This document shows, in pieces, positions 1 to 7,015 of a stretch of DNA of 8,042 nt. Position numbers and translations under genes: made by a program. How positions within the stretch are numbered: the stretch's first letter is position 1; each line of letters opens with the position of its first letter. The DNA lies in contig JBBRWA010000276.1 of the NCBI GenBank assembly GCA_038246345.1, forward strand, positions 1 through 8,042, written 5' to 3'. Under the pieces are notes generated by a model, which did no database searches, had not been told where the DNA came from, and saw nothing but the letters and a program-made list of their open reading frames with translations. Origin of the DNA: M3007 sp038246345 (GTDB lineage: Bacteria; Bacteroidota; Bacteroidia; Chitinophagales; Saprospiraceae).

Positions 1-86
1 CGTTCCAGCGGAACGGCACCTTTGTAGCAACGGTAGCCGAACGCAATGCACCCGTTCCAGCGGAACGGTACCTTTGTAGCAACGGT
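1..86. repeat. Two copies of a 34-bp palindromic dispersed-type repeat
   Basis: Copies lie at 1-34 and 53-86 (period 52) and differ at one base, C17 versus T69. Each starts with the palindrome CGTTCCAGCGGAACG (6-bp stem, AGC loop) and continues with ACCTTTGTAGCAACGGT. The 18-bp spacer (35-52) is not repeated. The second copy contains TACCTTTG (69-76), an exact match to the Bacteroidota -7 promoter box TAnnTTTG; the first has CACCTTTG. From memory, related short palindromic repeats are scattered between genes in Saprospiria-like genomes, but that is not checked. In-frame reading through the second copy gives a spurious N-terminal extension (MHPFQRNG) to the downstream Mfd frame. Two copies without regular unique spacers do not make a CRISPR array. 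Confidence 0.8.
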
Positions 87-133
87 GATTCCCGAAACCA
101 TGTGGTTTTCCAAAATCCCCACCCAATTTCCCC

Positions 134-141
134 TACCTTTG
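134..141 (+). promoter_or_regulatory. Possible -7 promoter box (TACCTTTG) before truncated mfd
   Basis: TACCTTTG matches the Bacteroidota primary-sigma -7 consensus TAnnTTTG exactly. It would place a transcription start near 148, about a dozen bases before the ATG at 160. No clear TTTG/TTG -33 element is visible at the right spacing, so the match could be chance. If real, it implies that the shortened gene is transcribed and that the original mfd promoter or a new one now sits next to mid-gene sequence. Confidence 0.3.
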
Positions 142-159
142 CCGCATAAGAATTCATGC

Positions 160-2568
160 ATGTCCTCCACAAGTTCCGGTGTAGAAACCATCTCTTTTCG
201 TTCCCAGCCCCAACCATCGTTCAACAAAAACTTCGACTTGTTGATCCGACAAATGCACCAGTACAAAGCTGCGGGGTATGAGATATATATCTGTTCCGAC
301 AACCCCAAACAATTTGACCGTTTAGCCTCGATTTTTAAAGAACTGAAGGCAAAAGTGGAGTTTTTGCCCGTCAATACCGCCATCCACGAAGGTTTTGTAG
401 ACGATGACCTGAAAATAGCCGTCCTCACCGATCACCAGATTTTTCAACGCTACCACCAGTACAAAATCAGGCAGGGTTTTTCCAAGGAACAATCCCTCAA
501 TACCCGTTTGCTTCGGGAACTGGTGCCGGGCGATTTTGTGACGCATATCGACCACGGTATCGGCAAATTCGCAGGCTTGCAGAAAATCGACATCGGCGGT
601 CAAATGCAGGAAGCCGTGCGCCTGATTTATAAAAACAACGATATTTTGTACGTCAGCATCCACTCGCTGCACAAGATCGCAAAATTCGTCGGTCAGGAAG
701 GTACGCCGCCTATGTTGTCTAAAATTGGTTCGGATGCTTGGAAACAGCTGAAAAGTCGCACCAAAAAGAAGATCAAGGACATCGCGGCGGAACTCATCAA
801 GTTGTACGCCGGCCGCCGCGCCTCCAAAGGCCATGCTTTCCCGCCCGATGGCTATTTGCAAAATGAATTGGAGGCAAGTTTTATTTACGAAGACACGCCC
901 GATCAGATCAAATCCACCAACGACATCAAGGCCGACATGGAGAAGGAATACCCCATGGATCGCTTGATTTGTGGCGATGTAGGGTTTGGAAAAACGGAGG
1001 TGGCTATACGCGCTGCGTTTAAAGCCGTTTGTGACGGGAAACAAGTGGCGATATTGGTTCCCACGACCATTCTGGCTTTACAACACGCTAAAACGATCTC
1101 GGAACGCCTGGAAGAATTCCCCGTTACGGTGGATTATATCAACCGATTCCGTACAGCGAAAGAAAAAAAAGAAGTGTTGGCCAACCTGAAAGCTGGTAAA
1201 GTAGATATCATCATCGGCACCCATGGCCTGTTGAGCAAAGACGTGGTTTTTAAGGATTTAGGACTGCTGATTGTGGATGAGGAGCAAAAATTCGGTGTCG
1301 CCAGCAAAGAGAAATTACGTTCCATAAAGGTCAATGTGGATACGCTGACCCTCACAGCTACTCCGATTCCAAGAACCTTGCAATTCTCCCTCATGGCCGC
1401 GCGCGACCTTTCTGTTATACGTACGCCGCCGCCCAACCGCCAGGCTATTCATACCGAGATACGGGTGTTTGACGAAACGCTCATTCACGAGACCATCATG
1501 ACGGAAGTCAACCGTGGCGGGCAGGTGTTTTTTGTGCACAACCGGGTGCTCGATTTGCCTGGAATTGTTGAAACCCTCCAGCGGCTCTGTCCCGGCGTGG
1601 ATGTTGCTATGGCGCACGGCCAATTGGAATCAGACCACCTTGAAAAGGTCTTGGTGGATTTTATCGACCAGAAATTTGACGTGCTGGCTTGCACCAACAT
1701 CATCGAAACGGGGCTTGACATTCCCAATGCCAACACCATTATCATCAACCGGGCCGATATGTTTGGCCTCAGCGATTTGCACCAACTGCGGGGCAGGGTA
1801 GGGCGCTCCAACCAAAAAGCGTACTGTTATTTGCTTGCGCCGCCCATGTCGGTACTGACTCCAGAGGCCCGCAAACGATTAAAAACCATCGAAGAATTTA
1901 GTGATTTGGGTTCCGGTTTTGCTGTTGCCATGCGCGACCTCGACATCCGCGGGGCGGGCAATTTGCTCGGTGGTGAGCAGTCGGGTTTCATCGCCGATAT
2001 CGGTTTTGAAACCTACCAGAAAATCCTTGATGAGGCCATCCAGGAATTGAAAGAGACGGACTTCAAAGATCTTTTCAAGGAAGAAATCGCCCAGCGGGGT
2101 TCTTACGTACGCGATGTGACCATTGAAACCGATGTGGAAATGCTCATTCCGGATGAATACGTGAGCAATATCCAGGAGCGCTTGAGCCTGTACACAGAAC
2201 TAAACAGTGTCCTAAATGAAGAAGGCATTGCTGCTTATGCTAAGCGCATGGAAGACCGTTTTGGGAAAATACCCAAACAAGTAAATGCCCTGTTCGATGG
2301 CCTCCGGCTGCAATGGCATTGCAAAAGAATTGGCTTTGACCGGTTGATCCTCAAAGGCGGCAAACTGCGCTGCTACTTCCTGGGTGATCCACAATCCTCC
2401 TTTTTTGAAACGGAGAACTTCCAAAAAACCATGGCTTTTATTCAGAAGAATGGGCGCATGATGGGGGTATCGTTGAAGCAAACAACCAAAGAATTGATTA
2501 TGGTGCAAGATGATGTACGGGGTGGACTCAAGGGGGTCATGCGGGTGCTGGAGCAGGTGGTTGGCTAG
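160..2568 (+). CDS. mfd: Transcription-repair coupling factor Mfd, lacking the N-terminal UvrB-like module
   Basis: Mfd is a DNA translocase that binds upstream of stalled RNA polymerase, pushes it off and recruits UvrA for nucleotide excision repair. From the ATG at 160 the product is 802 residues; family members are about 1,100-1,150. Visible parts: linker domain D3 (about 11-119), RNA-polymerase-interacting CarD-like domain (about 121-197, with HIDHGIGKF), helicase lobe 1 with Walker A GDVGFGKT (272-279), DEEQ box (373-376) and TATPIPRT, lobe 2 with QLRGRVGR (542-549), and the C-terminal D7 domain (about 648-802). The helicase core looks intact with no internal stop. Mfd-like sequence begins only near residue 9 (VETISF); the D1a-D2-D1b module is absent. 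Upstream in-frame ATGs at 46 and 100 exist, but they would add repeat-encoded, non-Mfd residues, and TAG at 25-27 closes the frame. Without D1-D2 it should not bind UvrA. It might still move RNA polymerase, or it may be a remnant or an assembly product. Confidence 0.9.
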   Translation: MSSTSSGVETISFRSQPQPSFNKNFDLLIRQMHQYKAAGYEIYICSDNPKQFDRLASIFKELKAKVEFLPVNTAIHEGFVDDDLKIAVLTDHQIFQRYHQYKIRQGFSKEQSLNTRLLRELVPGDFVTHIDHGIGKFAGLQKIDIGGQMQEAVRLIYKNNDILYVSIHSLHKIAKFVGQEGTPPMLSKIGSDAWKQLKSRTKKKIKDIAAELIKLYAGRRASKGHAFPPDGYLQNELEASFIYEDTPDQIKSTNDIKADMEKEYPMDRLICGDVGFGKTEVAIRAAFKAVCDGKQVAILVPTTILALQHAKTISERLEEFPVTVDYINRFRTAKEKKEVLANLKAGKVDIIIGTHGLLSKDVVFKDLGLLIVDEEQKFGVASKEKLRSIKVNVDTLTLTATPIPRTLQFSLMAARDLSVIRTPPPNRQAIHTEIRVFDETLIHETIMTEVNRGGQVFFVHNRVLDLPGIVETLQRLCPGVDVAMAHGQLESDHLEKVLVDFIDQKFDVLACTNIIETGLDIPNANTIIINRADMFGLSDLHQLRGRVGRSNQKAYCYLLAPPMSVLTPEARKRLKTIEEFSDLGSGFAVAMRDLDIRGAGNLLGGEQSGFIADIGFETYQKILDEAIQELKETDFKDLFKEEIAQRGSYVRDVTIETDVEMLIPDEYVSNIQERLSLYTELNSVLNEEGIAAYAKRMEDRFGKIPKQVNALFDGLRLQWHCKRIGFDRLILKGGKLRCYFLGDPQSSFFETENFQKTMAFIQKNGRMMGVSLKQTTKELIMVQDDVRGGLKGVMRVLEQVVG

Positions 2569-2608
2569 TGCCAACAAAAATCTTCATACATTAGCCAAAA
2601 ATCATTGT

Positions 2609-4066
2609 ATGTCAAAAAGATTAGCCCTCCTCCTACTCAGCGCAACCCTTGCGTTCACAGCATCTTCCCAAACCCTCGTTTCCGCCACCTTGCTCGGCAC
2701 CAAAACCCAGGCACAGGTATCCAGCCAATTCAACAACCTGATTTTCATTCAATACGGCTGTAAATATTACCGCATTGCCTACACATCTCTGGATGTGCAC
2801 GGTGTATTGGATACGGTGACAGGTTTGTTGGCAGTTCCAGACAATGCCACGAAGAAATACCCGCGTTTGGTGTACCAGCACGGCACTTCGGGCTCGAAAC
2901 AGGATGTGCCTTCCATCAACGTCGTGACCAATGGCGAAGGGCAGTTTGGGCAATTGTTCGCGGGCTTGGGCTATGTGGCCTTGCTGCCCGACTATCTTGG
3001 TCTAGGCAATATTTCCAGGGGCTTTCACCCCTATGTACATGCTGAAAGTGAGGCCTGGGTGGCGATGGATATGTTGCGGGCGGTGGAGCAGTTTTGTGCG
3101 CAAAACCAAATTCAGACGAACGACCAGCTATTTGTGACGGGTTATTCTCAAGGAGGGCATGGGGCCATGGCCCTACATCGGGCCATTGAAAAAGACCCCA
3201 CGCATGAATTTACGGTAACTGCGGCTGCGCCCATGTCGGGCCCGTACAGCGTATCGGGCGTAATGCGCGACTTGATATTGAGCGATGATATTTATTATTA
3301 CCCAGGTTATATCCCGAATACAGCGCTGTCCTTCCAAACGGTATATGGGAACCTATTCAACAACATAACGGAGGTGTTCAGGCCGCCATATTCCACCTTG
3401 ATCGCTCAATTTTACAGCGGTGCCCTCAACCTTTCCAGCTTGAACGATCAACTGATCGACATGCTCATCATGAACGAAGGCGCTTCCCGGCCATTCAGGA
3501 TGATGCAGCCCAGTATTATTCAAGCGATCATGAACGATCCCAACCACCCGATCAACGTGGCATTAGCTGCCAACGATACCTATAATGACTGGACACCGCA
3601 AGCGCCCATGCGCCTGTTCTATTGCATGAACGACGACCAGGTGCCTTTTGGGAACAGTATTTTGGCCCGCGATTCACTCAATGCGGTCGGAGCGCCCAAT
3701 TTCCAGATACAGGATGTAATGCCCTCCGCGAACCACGGAGAATGCGTGGTGCCCGCAGCTACTGCTACGGTGATTTTCTTTTTGGGTTTTCAGCAGATTG
3801 GGACGGTGGGCACGAATGCCGTTTCTGCGGTGGGGAAATTGAATGTTTCACCAAATCCAGCCAGAGAGGAGCTTTTCCTCCAGGATTTACCTGCTGCAGG
3901 GCGCTTTGAGCTCATGGATTTTCACGGCAAAAAAATACTTGATACACAATTAGAGTCAGGAAGCCACCGCGTTCAATTGCAAGGTGTTCCGGCGGGGAGT
4001 TATGTCGCCGTTTTTTCATCAGGTGAAAATCGTTGGGTAGAACGGGTGGTGGTGCTGAACAAATAG
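2609..4066 (+). CDS. Secreted alpha/beta hydrolase (lipase-like) with T9SS sorting domain
   Basis: The product is 485 residues. The start at 2609 was chosen because it begins directly with a signal peptide (MSKRLALLLLSATLAFTASSQ, cleavage likely after SSQ); the open frame runs back to 2510 but that overlaps the end of mfd and has no signal-like features. The body is an alpha/beta hydrolase: LLPDYLGLG before the core helix, nucleophile elbow GYSQGG with Ser180, acid Asp342 or Asp343 in NDDQVPF, and His376 in ANHGEC. The DYLGLG-to-GYSQGG arrangement resembles secretory-lipase/esterase-type hydrolases; substrate is not evident. Residues from about 405 form a type A T9SS C-terminal domain (NVSPNPAREEL near the start, PAGSYVAVF and a basic VVVLNK end), so the enzyme should be exported by Sec and then passed through the outer membrane by T9SS. 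It follows mfd by 40 bp; a weak TACATTAG box at 2587-2594 could give it its own promoter. Confidence 0.88.
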   Translation: MSKRLALLLLSATLAFTASSQTLVSATLLGTKTQAQVSSQFNNLIFIQYGCKYYRIAYTSLDVHGVLDTVTGLLAVPDNATKKYPRLVYQHGTSGSKQDVPSINVVTNGEGQFGQLFAGLGYVALLPDYLGLGNISRGFHPYVHAESEAWVAMDMLRAVEQFCAQNQIQTNDQLFVTGYSQGGHGAMALHRAIEKDPTHEFTVTAAAPMSGPYSVSGVMRDLILSDDIYYYPGYIPNTALSFQTVYGNLFNNITEVFRPPYSTLIAQFYSGALNLSSLNDQLIDMLIMNEGASRPFRMMQPSIIQAIMNDPNHPINVALAANDTYNDWTPQAPMRLFYCMNDDQVPFGNSILARDSLNAVGAPNFQIQDVMPSANHGECVVPAATATVIFFLGFQQIGTVGTNAVSAVGKLNVSPNPAREELFLQDLPAAGRFELMDFHGKKILDTQLESGSHRVQLQGVPAGSYVAVFSSGENRWVERVVVLNK

Positions 4067-4258
4067 AGGGTTGCGTATTTTGTAGCGGATGCCGCCCTGC
4101 GTTTGGGCGTTCCAAAATGGAAGTCTATTTTTTTCTGTACGGCCAAAAACCTGGCAGATGCGCGGTACATTGCGTCTCGGCGGCCGCAAGGGATCAAGGT
4201 TGGGGTGTCGAGGATGTTTGTGGTTGGGGTGGAGTGTGCGTTTTGAGGGGTTTCCGGC
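4067..4258. other. Spacer between convergent hydrolase and dnaA remnant, with unrecognised coding-like stretch
   Basis: These 192 bp separate two convergent reading frames. No rho-independent terminator is visible. The plus frame directly after the hydrolase TAG stays open for 59 codons to TGA at 4244-4246 and has protein-like composition (for example KNLADARYIASRRPQG), but it lacks an upstream start codon. The minus strand is also largely open here. It may be the tail of a lost gene; I do not recognise a family. Confidence 0.3.
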
Positions 4259-4896
4259 TTAATTATTCAAACTCATCTTCAACTTCTTCTCCACTTCCTC
4301 CACCGTATCCTTAAAAATCAGGTCAGTGTCCATCATATCCTGCACGGCTTTGCAGGAATAGATCACGGTGCTGTGGTCGCGGCCGCCAAACTGCTCGCCG
4401 ATGGATTTCAGCGATTTATTGGTGAGCTTTTTAGCCAGGAACATCGACAATTGTCGGGCAATCACGATGTTGCGCTTGCGGGTTTCGTGGTGCAGCTTCT
4501 CTACCGGCACGTTGAAGTGGTCGGCGACGAGCAACTGGATAAACTCCACGGTAATTTCCTTGTTGATGGTGGTCACAAAGTTGCGGATAACTTCTTTGGC
4601 CAATTCCATATCCACATCGCGTTGGATCAAGGTGCTTTGTGCCAGCAGCGACACCATTACGCCTTCCAGTTCGCGGATGTTGTTCTTGATGTTGTAGCAG
4701 ATGAACTCCAACACGTTGTTTGGGATGTCCACGCCTTCATCTTCCATCTTGGACCCCAGAATTGCCATGCGCGTTTCGAGGTCAGGCGATTGCAGGTCCC
4801 CCATTTGAAACGGGAGATCAGCCGGTCTTCCATGCCTTCCAGGTCTTTTGGCGGGCGGTCAGAAGTCAATATGATCTGCTTGCCGTTTTGGTGCAT
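4259..4896 (-). pseudogene. dnaA: dnaA remnant: 5'-truncated and frameshifted replication initiator
   Basis: DnaA is the ATP-dependent initiator that binds DnaA boxes and opens oriC. Only the C-terminal part is present. The upstream frame (4896 down to about 4800) encodes HQNGKQIILTSDRPP (sensor 1 region) and GMEDRLISRFKWG (arginine-finger box). The other frame (from about 4799 to the TAA at 4261-4259) continues DLQSPDLETRMAIL, NNIRELEGV (sensor 2) and domain IV with the DNA-binding signature GGRDHSTVIYS, ending KKLKMSLNN. At 4798-4801 the family sequence WGLSADL is reduced to WG then DL, as if 10 bases (Leu-Ser-Ala plus one base) were lost, which shifts the frame. Domains I and II, Walker A and Walker B are absent. 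Bacteroidota DnaA is normally about 460-480 residues, so well over half is missing. As written it cannot be the working initiator; an intact copy should exist elsewhere, unless the break is an assembly error. Confidence 0.88.
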
Positions 4897-5055
4897 CGTG
4901 GTATGCGTTTCCTGCGTGGTGAAAAAGCACCAATTCAGGGCGCTTAGGCGGCGTGAGGGAGGCAGGAAGACCTAGCGAGGCGGCAAAATCGATTTTTTTC
5001 ATCTGCGTGTATTGAAATCGATAGTTTTGTCCTTTTTTCTTCTTGAAAGAGGGTC
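4897..5055. other. Junction region upstream of the dnaA remnant
   Basis: DnaA similarity stops near 4896. It may reach 4917 if the minus-strand residues TQETHTTMHQ are a DnaA helix (family pattern TQExFFHxFNxxHQ) that lost two pairs of residues. Beyond that, the minus strand carries CTGAATTGGTGCTTTTTCAC (4924-4943), which reminds me of a dispersed Bacteroidota repeat, from memory and unchecked. A 47-codon minus frame (5002 to 4859, MKKIDFAASLGLP) overlaps the remnant in another frame and has no recognised family. ATCGATTT (4989-4996) and AAATCGAT (5015-5022) form an 8-bp inverted repeat around an 18-base loop. No convincing gene. Confidence 0.4.
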
Positions 5056-5063
5056 TAATTTTG
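5056..5063 (+). promoter_or_regulatory. Possible -7 promoter box (TAATTTTG) for the metalloprotease unit
   Basis: TAATTTTG is an exact match to the Bacteroidota -7 consensus TAnnTTTG, in an AT-rich stretch upstream of the protease on the same strand. TTTG at 5026-5029 is farther upstream than the usual -33 spacing, so the pair is imperfect. The box lies 316 bp before the ATG at 5380. Removing the 195-bp inserted element and one 8-bp duplication brings that to about 113 bp, a more ordinary leader, which suggests the element landed between promoter and gene. Confidence 0.35.
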
Positions 5064-5093
5064 TGGAGTTATTCATTCTTATACTACTCTGCC

Positions 5094-5288
5094 GTAACTA
5101 TCCAGCCGCTCTAAGTAGTTCATAATCAAACCAATGGGATCATTATGAAATTAGAATTGAACAGTAATTTTACGGCAATTTTGTGTTTTATTTCCAAAAT
5201 AATCATTTTTTCAGAATAAAACACCAAACTTTAACACTTGTCCGCTAAAATTCGATATAAAAACCTGCAAAACCGGCTGGATAGTTAC
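5094..5288. mobile_element. 195-bp MITE, IS66-type ends, with 8-bp target site duplication
   Basis: The element is bounded by perfect 15-bp terminal inverted repeats: GTAACTATCCAGCCG at 5094-5108 and its reverse complement CGGCTGGATAGTTAC at 5274-5288. Directly outside both ends is the same octamer ACTCTGCC (5086-5093 and 5289-5296), a perfect 8-bp target duplication. Ends starting GTAA with 8-bp duplications are the hallmark of IS66-family elements, so this is probably a non-autonomous derivative mobilised by an IS66 transposase elsewhere. The interior is AT-rich and has no transposase reading frame. It contains a hairpin with 8-bp arms TTCATAAT (5119-5126) and ATTATGAA (5142-5149). The exact duplication implies a fairly recent insertion. 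It sits 91 bp upstream of the metalloprotease start and may alter its expression. ISL3 or ISAs1 also make 8-bp duplications, but their ends do not begin GTAA. Confidence 0.85.
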
Positions 5289-5379
5289 ACTCTGCCCCAT
5301 TTTCAATATGGTGCATTCCAGTTCACCAGACCTTTTGATAAGTGAAAGCCACAACATTAACTCTGTAAATAATTTGATT

Positions 5380-7014
5380 ATGAACAGATTCAAGAATTTC
5401 ATTTGCACATGTTTTTTAATTTCCGGGTTGCTATCCTTTTCAGTTTCTTGGGCTCAAACCGCTGCTAATTTATTTACAGTTATTAGTCCCAGCACCTTAT
5501 TAGAGGAGCAACAGACTGTTTACGAAAAACTACAACAAGAGTCTACCTATGACACCTCTTATTTTGTAAACGTTGCATTTATAAAAGACATTCAATCAGG
5601 AGGCACAATCACCCTTCAAATGCCGGGAATGAGTTGCCAGGCACTCGTAAAGGCCAAGCAGATAGAATCACATTCCAATGGTGATTATTATTGGTACGGT
5701 GAAGTTCAAAAGGAAGACGGAGAAACCGAAGAAGAATGCGCATGTTATGATGGGAACGTTTCAATTTATTCAATTTCGGGCAGGGTTTTCGGTTCGATCA
5801 CGATAGATGAAAGAGACTGGACTTTACATGACTTGGGTTACGAAAGTAATATCAACGTGCTTGTTGAAAGGGTTTATTCCGAAATAGCAGTACCTGAATG
5901 TGGAACTACAGATGAAGGGGAAAACCCCGTTTCTGGCACACCGCTCCAATACAGATCGGGCAACTGCCCTGTTAGGGTAACAGCTGTTTACACTCCAGAA
6001 ACGTTGAACAAATTTCCTGATATTTCTTCCAGAATCATCACCTACATCCAGGATGCCAACCAATCTTTACGAAATAGTAAAATCGATCAAGGAGAATTGA
6101 CATTTTTTTTGGAGGGTATTCAAGAATTTGAGTTTGGTGAAGGAGCAGATATTGAACTTGATTTAGAGTCATTAATTGCTAATTCCGATCTTCAACAAAT
6201 TCGTAATGGAGCTACAGCCGATATTGTTCTGGTTTATGCCTTTTCAGAGAAAAAATATGGATTGGCCGGGTTGGCAGGCGGTATTTTTGCTCTTCAGGAT
6301 CGGGCTTATGCGATTGTGGACATGAGTCGAAATTTCAATTTGACTACAGCCCATGAACTTGCGCATCTTTTTGGTTGCCGGCATGAACTTGCCGACGACT
6401 CCAACGGAGAATATGAGCATGGTTATTTCTTCAAAACAGGATGTTGGCCGAATCGCACCCAAAGGCAAACCATCATGCACACCCTAAACACGGACCGAAG
6501 AATCAAACACTATTCCAACCCGGAAGTGTATTATAAAGCTAATGCCACAGGCACCGAAGAAGATGAGCATAACGCTCGAATGCTCCGAGAAAATGCATGC
6601 TCGGTAGCTGAGCACCGAACGGATGACGTAGCATCGACTTTTAGAGCATTGATAAGCAGTGAGCATATAGTTTGCCCCTGTAATTTTGTGACTTTCACAG
6701 CTGACGGCATAGGAGGAGGTCCCGGAAACTATACTTTTGAATGGTTTACGAGTGCCGACGGGTTTAACTACGGCAATGTAGAAGGAGTGGGAAATGTTTT
6801 TGCGCTTAATGCCCCCTGTACTCCAGGAGCCAACCTTCATATCAAGGTAGTCGGCACCTCCGCCGACAATCAGGTCGACGATGCTTTTTCTTACATTTCG
6901 GTACTGAGCGAACCAAACGATTGTGACGCAAACACTAGAAGTGGCTTTTTTACAACTCGACAAGCCCACTCTGTCCAATTGTTAAACAATCCAGTTATAG
7001 ATAGCTGCTATTAA
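5380..7014 (+). CDS. Secreted metzincin (M12B reprolysin-like) metalloprotease, C-terminal sorting domain cut off by frameshift
   Basis: The product is 544 residues as read. The ATG at 5380 is chosen over 5308 because it starts directly with a signal peptide (MNRFKNFICTCFLISGLLSF, cleavage likely after SWAQ). Residues about 27-200 look like a propeptide; about 210-410 is the catalytic domain. Zinc motif HELAHLFGCRH (His325, Glu326, His329, His335) fits HExxHxxGxxH, and Met366 in TIMHTL, 31 residues later, is the Met-turn, so the active site is complete. Residues about 420-515 resemble an Ig/PKD-like beta domain with several cysteines. The frame then reaches LLNNPVIDSCY and stops, in the middle of what should be a T9SS sorting domain; the rest follows in another frame at 7016-7219. 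Expected effect: Sec export but failed T9SS transit or anchoring, unless the shift is a sequencing error. The substrate is unknown. The gene is visibly AT-richer than mfd. Confidence 0.85.
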   Translation: MNRFKNFICTCFLISGLLSFSVSWAQTAANLFTVISPSTLLEEQQTVYEKLQQESTYDTSYFVNVAFIKDIQSGGTITLQMPGMSCQALVKAKQIESHSNGDYYWYGEVQKEDGETEEECACYDGNVSIYSISGRVFGSITIDERDWTLHDLGYESNINVLVERVYSEIAVPECGTTDEGENPVSGTPLQYRSGNCPVRVTAVYTPETLNKFPDISSRIITYIQDANQSLRNSKIDQGELTFFLEGIQEFEFGEGADIELDLESLIANSDLQQIRNGATADIVLVYAFSEKKYGLAGLAGGIFALQDRAYAIVDMSRNFNLTTAHELAHLFGCRHELADDSNGEYEHGYFFKTGCWPNRTQRQTIMHTLNTDRRIKHYSNPEVYYKANATGTEEDEHNARMLRENACSVAEHRTDDVASTFRALISSEHIVCPCNFVTFTADGIGGGPGNYTFEWFTSADGFNYGNVEGVGNVFALNAPCTPGANLHIKVVGTSADNQVDDAFSYISVLSEPNDCDANTRSGFFTTRQAHSVQLLNNPVIDSCY

Positions 7015-7015
7015 T

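Noticed and set aside
1..86. Possible CRISPR array start
   Set aside because: Only two units, with the palindrome and the following sequence typical of a dispersed intergenic repeat; no cas genes and no array of unique spacers.
46..159. N-terminal extension of Mfd from ATG 46 or 100
   Set aside because: The extra residues are partly encoded by the repeat and do not resemble Mfd; homology begins only after the ATG at 160.
322..1044. Long minus-strand open frame (240 codons) inside mfd
   Set aside because: It is antisense to conserved Mfd sequence with no recognisable domains; a shadow of the real gene. The same holds for the other minus-strand frames across 1134-2577.
4373..4975. Plus-strand 200-codon frame over the dnaA remnant
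   Set aside because: Antisense shadow of DnaA domain III/IV sequence, which is clearly recognisable on the minus strand.
4859..5002. 47-codon minus-strand frame starting MKKIDFAASLGLP
   Set aside because: Overlaps the dnaA remnant out of frame, has no recognised family and no promoter; kept only as a note on the junction.
5000..5300. Origin of replication next to dnaA
   Set aside because: The AT-rich stretch is tempting beside dnaA, but I see no cluster of TTATCCACA-type boxes, and the region is explained by a MITE insertion.
6484..6978. Minus-strand 164-codon frame within the protease
   Set aside because: Antisense to the metzincin and Ig-like coding sequence; no signal, domain or promoter of its own.
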